From assembly GCA_900757485.1 (NCBI GenBank), contig CAAEOA010000007.1, positions 1 through 22,232 on the forward strand: a stretch of 22,232 nucleotides of DNA, written 5' to 3'. The stretch comes from Oscillospiraceae bacterium (GTDB lineage Bacteria > Bacillota > Clostridia > Oscillospirales > Ruminococcaceae). Of this stretch, positions 7,828 through 16,056 are shown piece after piece; within the stretch, counting starts at the first letter, position 1; the number at the start of each line of letters is the position of its first letter. Both the position numbers and the translations under genes were made by a program. Under the pieces are notes generated by a model. It was not told the DNA's origin, ran no database searches, and was given only the letters and a program-made list of their open reading frames with translations.

Positions 7828-10000
7828 ATTCTTCTTTGCTGATAATTTGAAATGATTCTTTAGGAATTGTGACACCCTGATAAATTGCATCAGTTTCATC
7901 ATAATTGACTACAATTGTTTTGTTGTTAGAATATGTTACTGCCGCAAGCGTTTCACTAACAGCCTCATGTTTCACAATATTTGCTCCGTAAAATTCTGAC
8001 AGCGGTTTAAATTCCTTCGCCGTTTCTAATATGTCAGATTTCCATTGTGCATACTCTGAGGTAAACAAATAATCATAATCGGTATCCTTCAGTTTGCGTG
8101 GGCTTTGACCTGTAATTTCATAATAAGGAACAAAACCGTATTCAATCATTTCCAGCTTTTGTTGTGTGGTATTATAAAACAAATTAATCGGAGTACCGGT
8201 ATAATTGACAAAACCATGCACAACCATTTGATAAAACGGCACCGACCGGTCTGATAAAGAAATAGCTTTCGCTTTTCCGGGAATATCCCGCACCATGTTA
8301 ACATCTTTCAGCAAATAAAGATTTCCGCCTGTTGCTTGTGCGCGTACGGAATCGGTATTGCCTGCAGATGCAACCTGTCCAAAAATTTCTGCGCTCTTTT
8401 CTCTCGAAAAATCGTTATTCGTTTTCTCCTTGAACAGATAGCTTCCTAATTTATCATAAGTAACGCCCGCAAAAATACCATTCAAATATCGTAACAGCTT
8501 ATTATTTCGTTCCGATATTTTTATAGGTCGAAGTAAGTAATTACTCCCATCACTGTTCGTATACATGTATCCGTTAGGATCTCGAAGCGTGTCTTGATTA
8601 AGAGAAAAAGCCCCTTTCCCTTTTACCGCATTTACAAAATTTACTTGCAAATTCATCGGAATAGACCGCTCTTCACAAAAAGCTGAAAACTTCTTCAATC
8701 CGCTTTTACCACCCAGTTTAAAAGCCGCCTTATAATGAGAAGGAGATTTTGCAATTCCATTTTTGCTCCATCCGTTGTAAGTAACATTTAAGTTTTCTAC
8801 TCCGTTATCCAACAAATCCTGTACAATATCCGTAGCTTCCGAAAAAGTAGTCATAGCAATGAAATTAGTAAACAAAAAGCTTTTCTTAGTAACTCCGCCG
8901 ATCAGATCCAATGTCATCGGTGTTTGCACAGTCGATACAAGATTCTTCTTAAGACTGCCATTTTTCTGAAGTTCATCTCTTACTACATTTGCCATTCCGC
9001 TGTAATCAGCCTGCGCATTTTTTAAGAAAAAATAGGTGGTACTTCTATCACCGGAAACCCGCTGTGCTTCAAAAATAGTACCGAGATTTTTTTCCTTATC
9101 TTTACCGGAAGCAGATATTTTAGAACCAGTAATGCTATACGCCTGACGGTATAAAAAAGTGTTATAGATGCGATTCACCCCAACTGACACACCGCTCGGG
9201 ACAACGTGCAGCTGTGCATCATATGCTCCTTGTGTGATCAGATTGGCAAAAGCAGAATTCCCAACTTTCACACCGTATGCCGGTAACATCGCATGAAAGC
9301 CATCGTCTTTCAGTAACGATTCCATTTCAACTTTACTGTTTCCGTAATAAGGAATGACATATTCTTTTAAAGCGTTTTGGCGATACTTTTGTTCTTTAAA
9401 CTCAAATATCTCGCCGCTGCCGTTTGGATACAAGTAATATCCTTCATCTCTATCAAAAGTTGCTCCGAAAAAGGGCAAAACGGATATCGAAACCAACTTA
9501 TTTTTAGTGGTAGTTTCTTCGATACTATTTTCCGGAACACTTACAACCATGGAACTTTTCTCCAGCGTAAATACCACGTCAAACTTAATCGACAACTTAT
9601 TAAAATTAAAATGCATCGTTACACTGTTTTCGGCAGTATCACTGGTAATATAATTCAAATATTCATTAGATCGTGCCGTCTGTGCATTGCCTTTACTGTC
9701 CTTTGCAGAAGCATATTCTACTAAGCAAATAGAATTGATCGTATTTCTCCACTGCTTGTTTGGAGATTCTGTCAACTGATCCTCTGACACGTATGATTTC
9801 CAAATATATCCGGTAGACAAATCTTTTAATTCTAATTTGCTGTTATCGCTGCTTAAATACAGCGCAAGCTGATCATTTTTTACTTTGAGCTGCATTGCCG
9901 TATCATTAGCCGGTTGAGCCAAAGCAGATACTTGAACAAAAGCGACCGTTAATATTGATGCGACAAATAAAGCTGTCGCTTTTTTGCATTTTTGAAACAT
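7826..10000 (-). CDS. Exported DUF5696-type protein, possibly glycosidase-like
   Basis: The protein has 724 residues. Residues 1-28 are a signal peptide (FQKCKK, hydrophobic core, cleavage near ALA-Q). The region to about 355 is beta-rich, with features like the supersandwich in front of some glycosidase barrels (LALYLSSDNSKLELKD, GYYLYPNGSGEIFEF). Residues 375-620 read like alternating strands and helices of a TIM barrel (ENLNVTYNGWSKNGI, RSIPMNLQVNFVNA, GVTYDKLGSYLF, QMVVHGFVNYTG). The C-terminus (about 685-722) has a beta pattern (TIVVNYDETDAIYQG) seen at the end of many glycosidases. I recognise the overall protein as DUF5696-like from memory. Hydrolase activity is inference; catalytic residues are not assigned. 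Its stop codon overlaps the edge of a strong inverted repeat. Confidence 0.72.
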   Translation of the reverse strand: MFQKCKKATALFVASILTVAFVQVSALAQPANDTAMQLKVKNDQLALYLSSDNSKLELKDLSTGYIWKSYVSEDQLTESPNKQWRNTINSICLVEYASAKDSKGNAQTARSNEYLNYITSDTAENSVTMHFNFNKLSIKFDVVFTLEKSSMVVSVPENSIEETTTKNKLVSISVLPFFGATFDRDEGYYLYPNGSGEIFEFKEQKYRQNALKEYVIPYYGNSKVEMESLLKDDGFHAMLPAYGVKVGNSAFANLITQGAYDAQLHVVPSGVSVGVNRIYNTFLYRQAYSITGSKISASGKDKEKNLGTIFEAQRVSGDRSTTYFFLKNAQADYSGMANVVRDELQKNGSLKKNLVSTVQTPMTLDLIGGVTKKSFLFTNFIAMTTFSEATDIVQDLLDNGVENLNVTYNGWSKNGIAKSPSHYKAAFKLGGKSGLKKFSAFCEERSIPMNLQVNFVNAVKGKGAFSLNQDTLRDPNGYMYTNSDGSNYLLRPIKISERNNKLLRYLNGIFAGVTYDKLGSYLFKEKTNNDFSREKSAEIFGQVASAGNTDSVRAQATGGNLYLLKDVNMVRDIPGKAKAISLSDRSVPFYQMVVHGFVNYTGTPINLFYNTTQQKLEMIEYGFVPYYEITGQSPRKLKDTDYDYLFTSEYAQWKSDILETAKEFKPLSEFYGANIVKHEAVSETLAAVTYSNNKTIVVNYDETDAIYQGVTIPKESFQIISKEE

Positions 10001-10039
10001 TTCTGCGTGTTCTCCTTTCTCGCTTTGAATCCCTTTAAA

Positions 10040-10666
10040 TCAGCTTTTAAACAATGCGTACCGTATTTCTTTAATCATTCCGGCAATAAACTGAAACAAT
10101 TGACTGGCAAGTGCATATACCAGCAATACAATCGCCCATATCAGAGCAATTGACAGTAAATTCAAAATGCAAATCCAAATAGTCTTAGAAAGAGAATAAT
10201 CGTTCATCACTTTCACGCTCATTACAAACAAAAGCAGAACCCATGCCCACATAGCAATCTGAATCAAATCATAAAAGAATGTTTCATCCAAAGACATAAT
10301 CCGAGTAAGCAACGCAAAAGGAATCTGCATTAGAATCAACGGAACCATGCAAAACGATGCCGAGGTTAGCGATTCTTTCAGGGTGGTTTCCCCGTCCATA
10401 ATAGAAGTCATGGCAAAAAACGCTATTCCCCAAGTCAACACCGGAACTGTATAAATTGCACCTTCCAGAAAAAAATTAATATCACTGACCGCTGTCTGTT
10501 GAAATGGATAGTGAATAATAAACAGGGAAGCAAACCGTGTTGCCACTACTAAAAGCAATAGAACCAACATCGGAATAATGCTCATATTAGAACGATGCGC
10601 TTTGATTGCTTTCAAAGTATCTGCCGGATGCCGAATCATGCACACCGAGAGCTTTAACAATTCCAT
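10040..10666 (-). CDS. Yip1-like multi-pass membrane protein
   Basis: The protein has 208 residues, almost all hydrophobic, with about five membrane segments (roughly 30-52, 68-90, 103-122, 132-152 and 162-190). The N-terminal motif RHPADTLKAIK before the first segment is characteristic of bacterial Yip1-family proteins, as is the overall length. AAGGGG 8 bases upstream of ATG supports the start. It lies only 11 bases downstream of the NHL gene and 39 before the DUF5696-type gene, so the three are likely co-translated or form a complex. The bacterial family has no settled function. A role as membrane scaffold for the NHL and DUF5696-type partners is a guess from position alone. Confidence 0.75.
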   Translation of the reverse strand: MELLKLSVCMIRHPADTLKAIKAHRSNMSIIPMLVLLLLVVATRFASLFIIHYPFQQTAVSDINFFLEGAIYTVPVLTWGIAFFAMTSIMDGETTLKESLTSASFCMVPLILMQIPFALLTRIMSLDETFFYDLIQIAMWAWVLLLFVMSVKVMNDYSLSKTIWICILNLLSIALIWAIVLLVYALASQLFQFIAGMIKEIRYALFKS

Positions 10667-10677
10667 TTTTATACCCC

Positions 10678-12156
10678 TTACACATACTTATGGTATTTTA
10701 CGATAATTCTCTGAATGAGCTTAAGTAACAGTTTCAACAGTACAATAATAATTGCCACAATAACGACCGCGGCAATGACAATAATGGTAAAATGCTCTTC
10801 CAGCATCTGTTGACGATAACCCACAAAAGCCTTGCTGTAATTCTCCTTATCACCTGACAACTCAAAATATTCCATCGCTTTTTTCCAGTTTTTCTGTTTT
10901 AAATAAGTTTGAGCGATTCCTTTGTTTGCAAGATGATAATTGACATCGAACTCACTGATTTTCCGCCAATAGCCCATTGCTTCTTCATAATTACCGGCGG
11001 AGTATAAATCAATTGCCTGATAAACAGTGCTGATAAACTCAGTTGGTTCGAAAACCTTAACACAATTTCCAGTTTTATCCAGGACATATATGTTACCGTC
11101 TCTGTCAACGTCCAAAGCAACCGGTGCGGCAAATTGATCTTCTCCTTCACCAAGACCGCCGAAGATTGCTAAATTTTGACCTTCTTTGTCATAGATATGG
11201 ACTTTACCTTCCCATGCTTCCAACATAAAAATCGTTTCATCTGCCGAAACAGCCACGTCGGAAAATTGCGGACTTTTCAGCTCTGATTCCCCGATATCTA
11301 CTTGATACCCAAACATATCTTTCTTTGGATAAATGTTATTGCCGATCGTGTTAATTTTCTTCAATTGCCCGGTCGAATCAACCGTCGTAATATATAAAAC
11401 ACCGTTTTCATTCATGTCAAATGACAAACAAGAAGAAGGTTCTCGTTTTTGCATATTCTTTTTTTGCGTTTCATTTGCAAATAGCTTTTTTACCCATTCA
11501 ATAAAGTCAAATCCTACTTCTGTTGCAGTAATATAACCGCGAAAATCGTTATTGGCATCCATTTGCATAATCCACTGATGCTTGATAGCATATAAATATC
11601 CGGTAGGACTAACTGCCACTTTTGTAGGATTAAATGCATCATCCGAAGATAAAAGATCGGAAACGGGCTTTTTATATTCCTCAACAAACTTTCCCGTCTT
11701 GGATAATTTAACAATTCTGCTGTTTCCGGTATCCGCTACAAAAACAGCATCATCCTCATCTACAAACACACCTTGCGGTGCCGAAAAAATTTTTTCAGTC
11801 TCATTGTTGTATACACCCTTAACTTGATAATGCTCATCAAACTCTAAAATACGATTATTTCCGGTATCTGCAACATACAAACGGTTATTTTTCCCTATAA
11901 ACAAATCCTGCGGTTCGCTCATTAATCCGTAATCATCACCAAGATAAAAAATCGTGTCTTTTAGTACATACGTTTTGGGAATGGGCTGAACTCCATTACC
12001 ATTGTCTGCCACAATGGTATCTGTTTCTACGGTCGCAGCTATTGCCGGCAAAGTCAGCATGACAGCACAGCAAACAACAGCAACGGCAGATATACCCGCT
12101 TTTAAATATTGTTTTTTCATTTTACTCATTTTTTGCTTTTCCCCCGTGTCTGCCAT
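10678..12156 (-). CDS. Membrane-anchored NHL beta-propeller protein with TPR-like segment
   Basis: The protein has 492 residues. A hydrophobic N-terminal segment (about 20-42, ending LPAIAA) is a signal peptide or anchor. NHL-type propeller repeats are visible at about 93-106 (LYVADTGNNRILEF), 138-151 (VFVADTGNSRIVKL) and 356-369 (IYVLDKTGNCVKVF), with weaker blades between. Residues 375-440 look like helical TPR pairs (AGNYEEAMGYWRKI, KNWKKAMEYFELSG). A C-terminal membrane segment (about 457-480) is followed by a basic tail. The propeller would face outside and probably binds a protein or glycan; no catalytic signature is seen. GAGG about 8 bases upstream supports ATG at 12156, though a second ATG at residue 13 (MKKQYLK) is also possible. 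It lies between a permease gene and a Yip1-like gene, so it is probably an accessory of the uptake system. Domain calls are firm, function is not. Confidence 0.82.
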   Translation of the reverse strand: MADTGEKQKMSKMKKQYLKAGISAVAVVCCAVMLTLPAIAATVETDTIVADNGNGVQPIPKTYVLKDTIFYLGDDYGLMSEPQDLFIGKNNRLYVADTGNNRILEFDEHYQVKGVYNNETEKIFSAPQGVFVDEDDAVFVADTGNSRIVKLSKTGKFVEEYKKPVSDLLSSDDAFNPTKVAVSPTGYLYAIKHQWIMQMDANNDFRGYITATEVGFDFIEWVKKLFANETQKKNMQKREPSSCLSFDMNENGVLYITTVDSTGQLKKINTIGNNIYPKKDMFGYQVDIGESELKSPQFSDVAVSADETIFMLEAWEGKVHIYDKEGQNLAIFGGLGEGEDQFAAPVALDVDRDGNIYVLDKTGNCVKVFEPTEFISTVYQAIDLYSAGNYEEAMGYWRKISEFDVNYHLANKGIAQTYLKQKNWKKAMEYFELSGDKENYSKAFVGYRQQMLEEHFTIIVIAAVVIVAIIIVLLKLLLKLIQRIIVKYHKYV

Positions 12157-12193
12157 TATAAACCTCAGTATCTTCTCAGCTTCCAGTGTTTTG

Positions 12194-13084
12194 CTATTTA
12201 ATACCGGAATGTGCCATTGTTTGCATAACCTGCTTTTGCATGCATAAGAATACGATAATCGGCGGAAGTGTCGTTAAAAATGCTGCTGCCATTGTCGCTC
12301 CTGCACGCCCTAAATCTGCGACTGCCAATCCGCCGGATATAGTAGTCATAGCAAGCGGCAATGTTTTCTTTGCCTGACTGGAAATAAACACCAACGGTGA
12401 AAAGGAATCATTCCAGCTTCTGACAAAAGTCAGCACAACCAACGTCGCAATTGCGGGACGCAACATCGGTGAAACAATGCGTGCGCATATTTTAATTTCA
12501 CCCGCACCGTCTAACCTTGCCGCTTCTATTAAAGGCAACGGAATCTGACCCATAAAATTTTGCAACAGAAAGAAATTATATGCAACCGCTACATTAGGCA
12601 AAATTAATGCCCAAAAGTTATTATAAAGCCCTGATTTCACCACAACCAAATAATTGGGAATTTGCAGGATATAAGGTGAAAACATTAATGCGGAAATAAC
12701 TAAATTAGTAATAATTTTACCGCCTTTTGGTTTATGAACAACCAGACCATATGTACCCATGACACAAATAATAACGCTGATTAGCGTAGTGCCTGCTGTG
12801 GACACAATACTGTTAAAGATGTATCTGGTAAACGGTACCGTGCTGCTGCTCAGCGCCGTAAGCAGTGATGCAAAATTCTGAAGCGTCGGCTTTTTTACAA
12901 AAAAGCGCGGTGGAAACAACAAAATCTCGTTCACTGGCTTAAATGCTGTTGAAAAAGTGTAAATAATCGGCAAAAGAGAAAAAAGCATTAATGCAATTAC
13001 CAATATATAAGTTAACACCAAACTTGGCGTCACCCTGTTTAGTTTTTTGATTCGCCGTTTTTTTTCAGTGGATTGTGTTCTCAT
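12194..13084 (-). CDS. Carbohydrate ABC transporter permease, MalG type
   Basis: The protein has 296 residues, normal for the family. A basic cytoplasmic N-terminus (KKRRIKKLNR) is followed by about six membrane segments. The cytoplasmic EAA loop that contacts the ATPase is present at about 187-207 as EAARLDGAGEIKICARIVSP. The C-terminus ends QTMAHSGIK, similar to the usual MalG ending. The start directly follows the stop of the large binding protein, with GGGTGA just upstream, so the two are probably translationally coupled. This MalG-type gene is separated by three non-transporter genes from the other permeases. It would need a MalF-type partner, probably the one at 4924 or 6825, and an ATPase from elsewhere. 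Confidence 0.93.
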   Translation of the reverse strand: MRTQSTEKKRRIKKLNRVTPSLVLTYILVIALMLFSLLPIIYTFSTAFKPVNEILLFPPRFFVKKPTLQNFASLLTALSSSTVPFTRYIFNSIVSTAGTTLISVIICVMGTYGLVVHKPKGGKIITNLVISALMFSPYILQIPNYLVVVKSGLYNNFWALILPNVAVAYNFFLLQNFMGQIPLPLIEAARLDGAGEIKICARIVSPMLRPAIATLVVLTFVRSWNDSFSPLVFISSQAKKTLPLAMTTISGGLAVADLGRAGATMAAAFLTTLPPIIVFLCMQKQVMQTMAHSGIK

Positions 13085-16021
13085 TTATTCACCCGCTGCC
13101 CTAACTAAATTTGGATACTCACTCTGGTAGGATTGCATTTCTTTTGTAACGCCGTCAATTGCCTGCTCCAAGCTGTCTCGTACCGAAATACTCTGCTTTT
13201 CTACAACAAGCCGTGCCCATGCGTTATTTAAATGACGTGCTAAATAATAACCGCCTAAAACGCCTTTTGCTTCTTTAATATGATCCCACGAAGCTACAAT
13301 AACTTTTAAGTCCTTAGTGATCCATGGCAAACTCTTAAACGCTTCTTTATTTGCCGTATTTACCCGTGAAGCAACGTTAATTCTTGCTTCTACACTCTGC
13401 GCAAAACGGCTTTGTGTTTCAACAGAAGTCCACCACTTCATGAACTCCCAAGATGCTTCTTCTTTATCTCCTGACAGGATAACAGAAGAACTGGTAACAG
13501 TAGAACCAAACGATCGTTTTACACTGCCATCCGCCTGTTTCACCCCCGGCAATAATGCAATTTGCCATTTTCCGAGGATTTCAGGTGCACCATACAGCAA
13601 TGAAAAATACTCATTAATATTTCCTACACCGATCGGAATCGTTCCCACGCGGAAACGATTGAAGAATTGAGTCGTAACAGGGATGCCATAATCTGTATAC
13701 ATTTCAACATACTGTTTAAATGCCTGATAGGCCTCCGGCGTATCCAACATCGTTGACAAGCCGTCCTCACTGTAATATTCTCCGTTATTCTGAAACAGGA
13801 ACATGGTATAATCCTGCGGAATAAACATTTCCATCTGATTTTGTGCCAGTGCCGGTAGTGTTTTATCAATCACATCATCCCATGTATCCGGTACTGATAA
13901 GCCCAGTGTCTGAAAAATATCAGTACGGTAAATAAGTACTCTGAAGTCCATCCTTTCCGGAATTCCGTATACGCCGTCATTAAAAGTATTAGCATTAAAG
14001 CATTCCGCAACATAGTTCTTTTTTACATCCTCAAAGCCTTCCATTTTGGACATATCTGCAACCGCTCCGCGGATGCCAAGCTCAACCGGTGTTCCCGCAC
14101 CCACACCCAACGCTACATCGGGCGCTTTTCCGGAAATGATCGCCAACTGCAGAGAGTTAACCGCTCCGGCGTTCATCTGTCCCGCCGGTAATATACTAAT
14201 GTTAACAGCGATATTACTGTCAGGAGTAAAACCGGAATCTGACAAATTTTTTAAAATATCTGCCGACTCAGTACCCATTGACACCCATACATCTAAGATC
14301 GTCTTTCCATCGGTATCTGACAGTTTACCTATGCTGTCATAATCCTTAACAAAAGAAGTCATAAAGTTACGGCAAGTTGCAACCAACTTTTTCCAAAAAT
14401 TACTGGTAACTTTCCTTGCAGGCGCATCGGGTGTATTGACAACGAAATAATCAATAATTAACGGCTGAGATTGAAAACTTGCATACCAAGTCGTAAAATT
14501 GTCCTGCATATTTGACATGTCACTCAGCTTTTTAGGAATAATCTCCGGATCCTCGTAATATTCCTGCAAATCTTGTCTTGCCTGAAGCAAGGAGTTAATC
14601 GATGCCACTTCTTTTCCGCCGGATAACTCACGCAACACAGCAACTTTCTCATCAATACTGTCTATAATTGATTTGAGCCGCGGCTTAATATCTTTAATGT
14701 TGCGTTCCAAATTATATTCATAGTTAACATCGGGGTTGTTGCCTGTAATCAACGTAATATCTAATAATAGATCCGTTAAGGCATCGGTATCTTCGTATAA
14801 AGAAATAATAATATCTGCATATTTTCCCAAAACGACCGTCATTGCTATCGTATGGGTTCCGGGTTCAAAGTAAAAAAGATATGGATCGCCTTTATCGGTA
14901 TGAACCGTGTGATAAGTCCAATCGTTATCATATGAGAAACTATAATTTAGAAACTCCCGAAATGGAACTTTTCCATCAATCTCTATCTTTCGGTTTACCG
15001 GCAGATCTTGATTAAACCAATTCCCTACTCGCATATCAATACGGTATAAGCCTGCTTCTCGAACTTCAAAGTTCCATTCAATTTTTTGACCACCGTCTTG
15101 CCAATATAAATCGCCCATTGCATTTAATCGAACGTATCCCGCTTCATATGGCTGTGTACAGGGATCATCATTCGGTACACGACGCAGCATGGCGCTATTT
15201 TTATCACTCACATTTGTTTCTGCTTGAAACTCAATGGGTTGCGTTGCATTTTTATAGTTGTCTTGCCGATATTGTTCAAGCACCTCAGCATAGCTTTGAT
15301 AGGATTCCGGAGCTTGCAGAGAGATAGCCGATAATGCAACGGGCTGTGTAATGTATTTTAGCATGATGACATGCTTTCCCTGATTCAAATAGAGGCGCAA
15401 GGGTTCACTATAATATCCCTCGGTATCACATACAGGTTCGCTATGCCATTGCTTACTTTCAATTTCAGTGGGAACTACTTCATCATTAATGTTATTAATA
15501 ACCGGTTCTGATTCTTCTTTCCAACCCAAACGAAAGCTGATACTGGACAGATCGGTATATGGTATTTTTCCGTCCAAATAAAACTCCCGTGTCGGTTCCA
15601 GAAAGGTTTCACCATAAGAATGATAAGTAAAAGCTATATTATAAAGTGCCGTCTCCGGGACATCAATCTCCCATTCAATCCACTCGACATCTTCATTCCA
15701 AACAAAAGATTTCTGCGCAGGCTTTCCAATCTCTTTTAAGCTTGATTGGATCGGTTTTGCACTGTTTTTGATATGTTCAACACCAAAAGATAACGTTTGT
15801 CCGGCATAATCTTTAGCCTTCTTCTGATATTCCGCCAAAGTTTCTGTGTAATTTACAGTATTATCTATGTTGGTTAACTCATTTTTTGATTCCGTTTGAG
15901 TATATTTATCCTTCAGCGGTCGTTCTGATAAATCCTCCGAGAATACGGATAAACCGGAAGGAAGAATACATGATACTGCTAACAGCAGACTTATAATGGC
16001 TTTTCTTCGATTTTTTCTCAT
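13085..16021 (-). CDS. Large exported solute-binding protein with two N-terminal beta-sandwich-like domains
   Basis: The protein has 978 residues, about twice the usual length of a binding protein. ATG at 16021 is chosen because GGAGG lies 8 bases before it; an upstream in-frame ATG at 16036 overlaps that site. Residues 1-28 form a signal peptide (RKNRRK, then hydrophobic, cleavage near VFS-E). Two homologous regions follow at about 75-237 and 261-410. Each has an IEW strand, a LY-I strand, a YLDGKIPY or EIDGKVPF motif and a strand near GKHVIML or GTHTIAM. A helical region (415-570) leads into a family 1 binding domain (575-978) with GKAPDVALG, YGIPERMDFRVLIYRTD and SWEFMKWWTS. The natural reading is a surface-attached or secreted glycan-capture receptor feeding the permeases. 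It abuts the next permease start directly. Binding by the front domains is inference. Confidence 0.82.
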   Translation of the reverse strand: MRKNRRKAIISLLLAVSCILPSGLSVFSEDLSERPLKDKYTQTESKNELTNIDNTVNYTETLAEYQKKAKDYAGQTLSFGVEHIKNSAKPIQSSLKEIGKPAQKSFVWNEDVEWIEWEIDVPETALYNIAFTYHSYGETFLEPTREFYLDGKIPYTDLSSISFRLGWKEESEPVINNINDEVVPTEIESKQWHSEPVCDTEGYYSEPLRLYLNQGKHVIMLKYITQPVALSAISLQAPESYQSYAEVLEQYRQDNYKNATQPIEFQAETNVSDKNSAMLRRVPNDDPCTQPYEAGYVRLNAMGDLYWQDGGQKIEWNFEVREAGLYRIDMRVGNWFNQDLPVNRKIEIDGKVPFREFLNYSFSYDNDWTYHTVHTDKGDPYLFYFEPGTHTIAMTVVLGKYADIIISLYEDTDALTDLLLDITLITGNNPDVNYEYNLERNIKDIKPRLKSIIDSIDEKVAVLRELSGGKEVASINSLLQARQDLQEYYEDPEIIPKKLSDMSNMQDNFTTWYASFQSQPLIIDYFVVNTPDAPARKVTSNFWKKLVATCRNFMTSFVKDYDSIGKLSDTDGKTILDVWVSMGTESADILKNLSDSGFTPDSNIAVNISILPAGQMNAGAVNSLQLAIISGKAPDVALGVGAGTPVELGIRGAVADMSKMEGFEDVKKNYVAECFNANTFNDGVYGIPERMDFRVLIYRTDIFQTLGLSVPDTWDDVIDKTLPALAQNQMEMFIPQDYTMFLFQNNGEYYSEDGLSTMLDTPEAYQAFKQYVEMYTDYGIPVTTQFFNRFRVGTIPIGVGNINEYFSLLYGAPEILGKWQIALLPGVKQADGSVKRSFGSTVTSSSVILSGDKEEASWEFMKWWTSVETQSRFAQSVEARINVASRVNTANKEAFKSLPWITKDLKVIVASWDHIKEAKGVLGGYYLARHLNNAWARLVVEKQSISVRDSLEQAIDGVTKEMQSYQSEYPNLVRAAGE

Positions 16022-16029
16022 ATATTCTT

Positions 16030-16034
16030 CCTCC
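16030..16034 (-). promoter_or_regulatory. Ribosome binding site deciding the start at 16021
   Basis: GGAGG on the minus strand lies 8 bases before ATG at 16021. The in-frame ATG at 16036 overlaps this same GGAGG, so it is very unlikely to be used. Confidence 0.8.
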
Positions 16035-16056
16035 AAAAATCAAACAAAATTGTACT

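Noticed and set aside
4924..13084. An ABC ATPase among the transporter genes
   Set aside because: No Walker A (GxxGxGKS/T) or LSGGQ signature is seen in any of the real coding frames.
13317..13670. Plus-strand 117-codon frame
   Set aside because: It lies wholly inside the binding domain of the large fusion protein on the other strand, with no ribosome site or family signal.
15960..16021. Lipobox AVSC in the large binding protein
   Set aside because: The residue three before Cys is Ala rather than Leu/Val/Ile, and only a short hydrophobic stretch precedes Cys18; a normally cleaved signal peptide near residue 28 fits at least as well, so lipoprotein status is left open.
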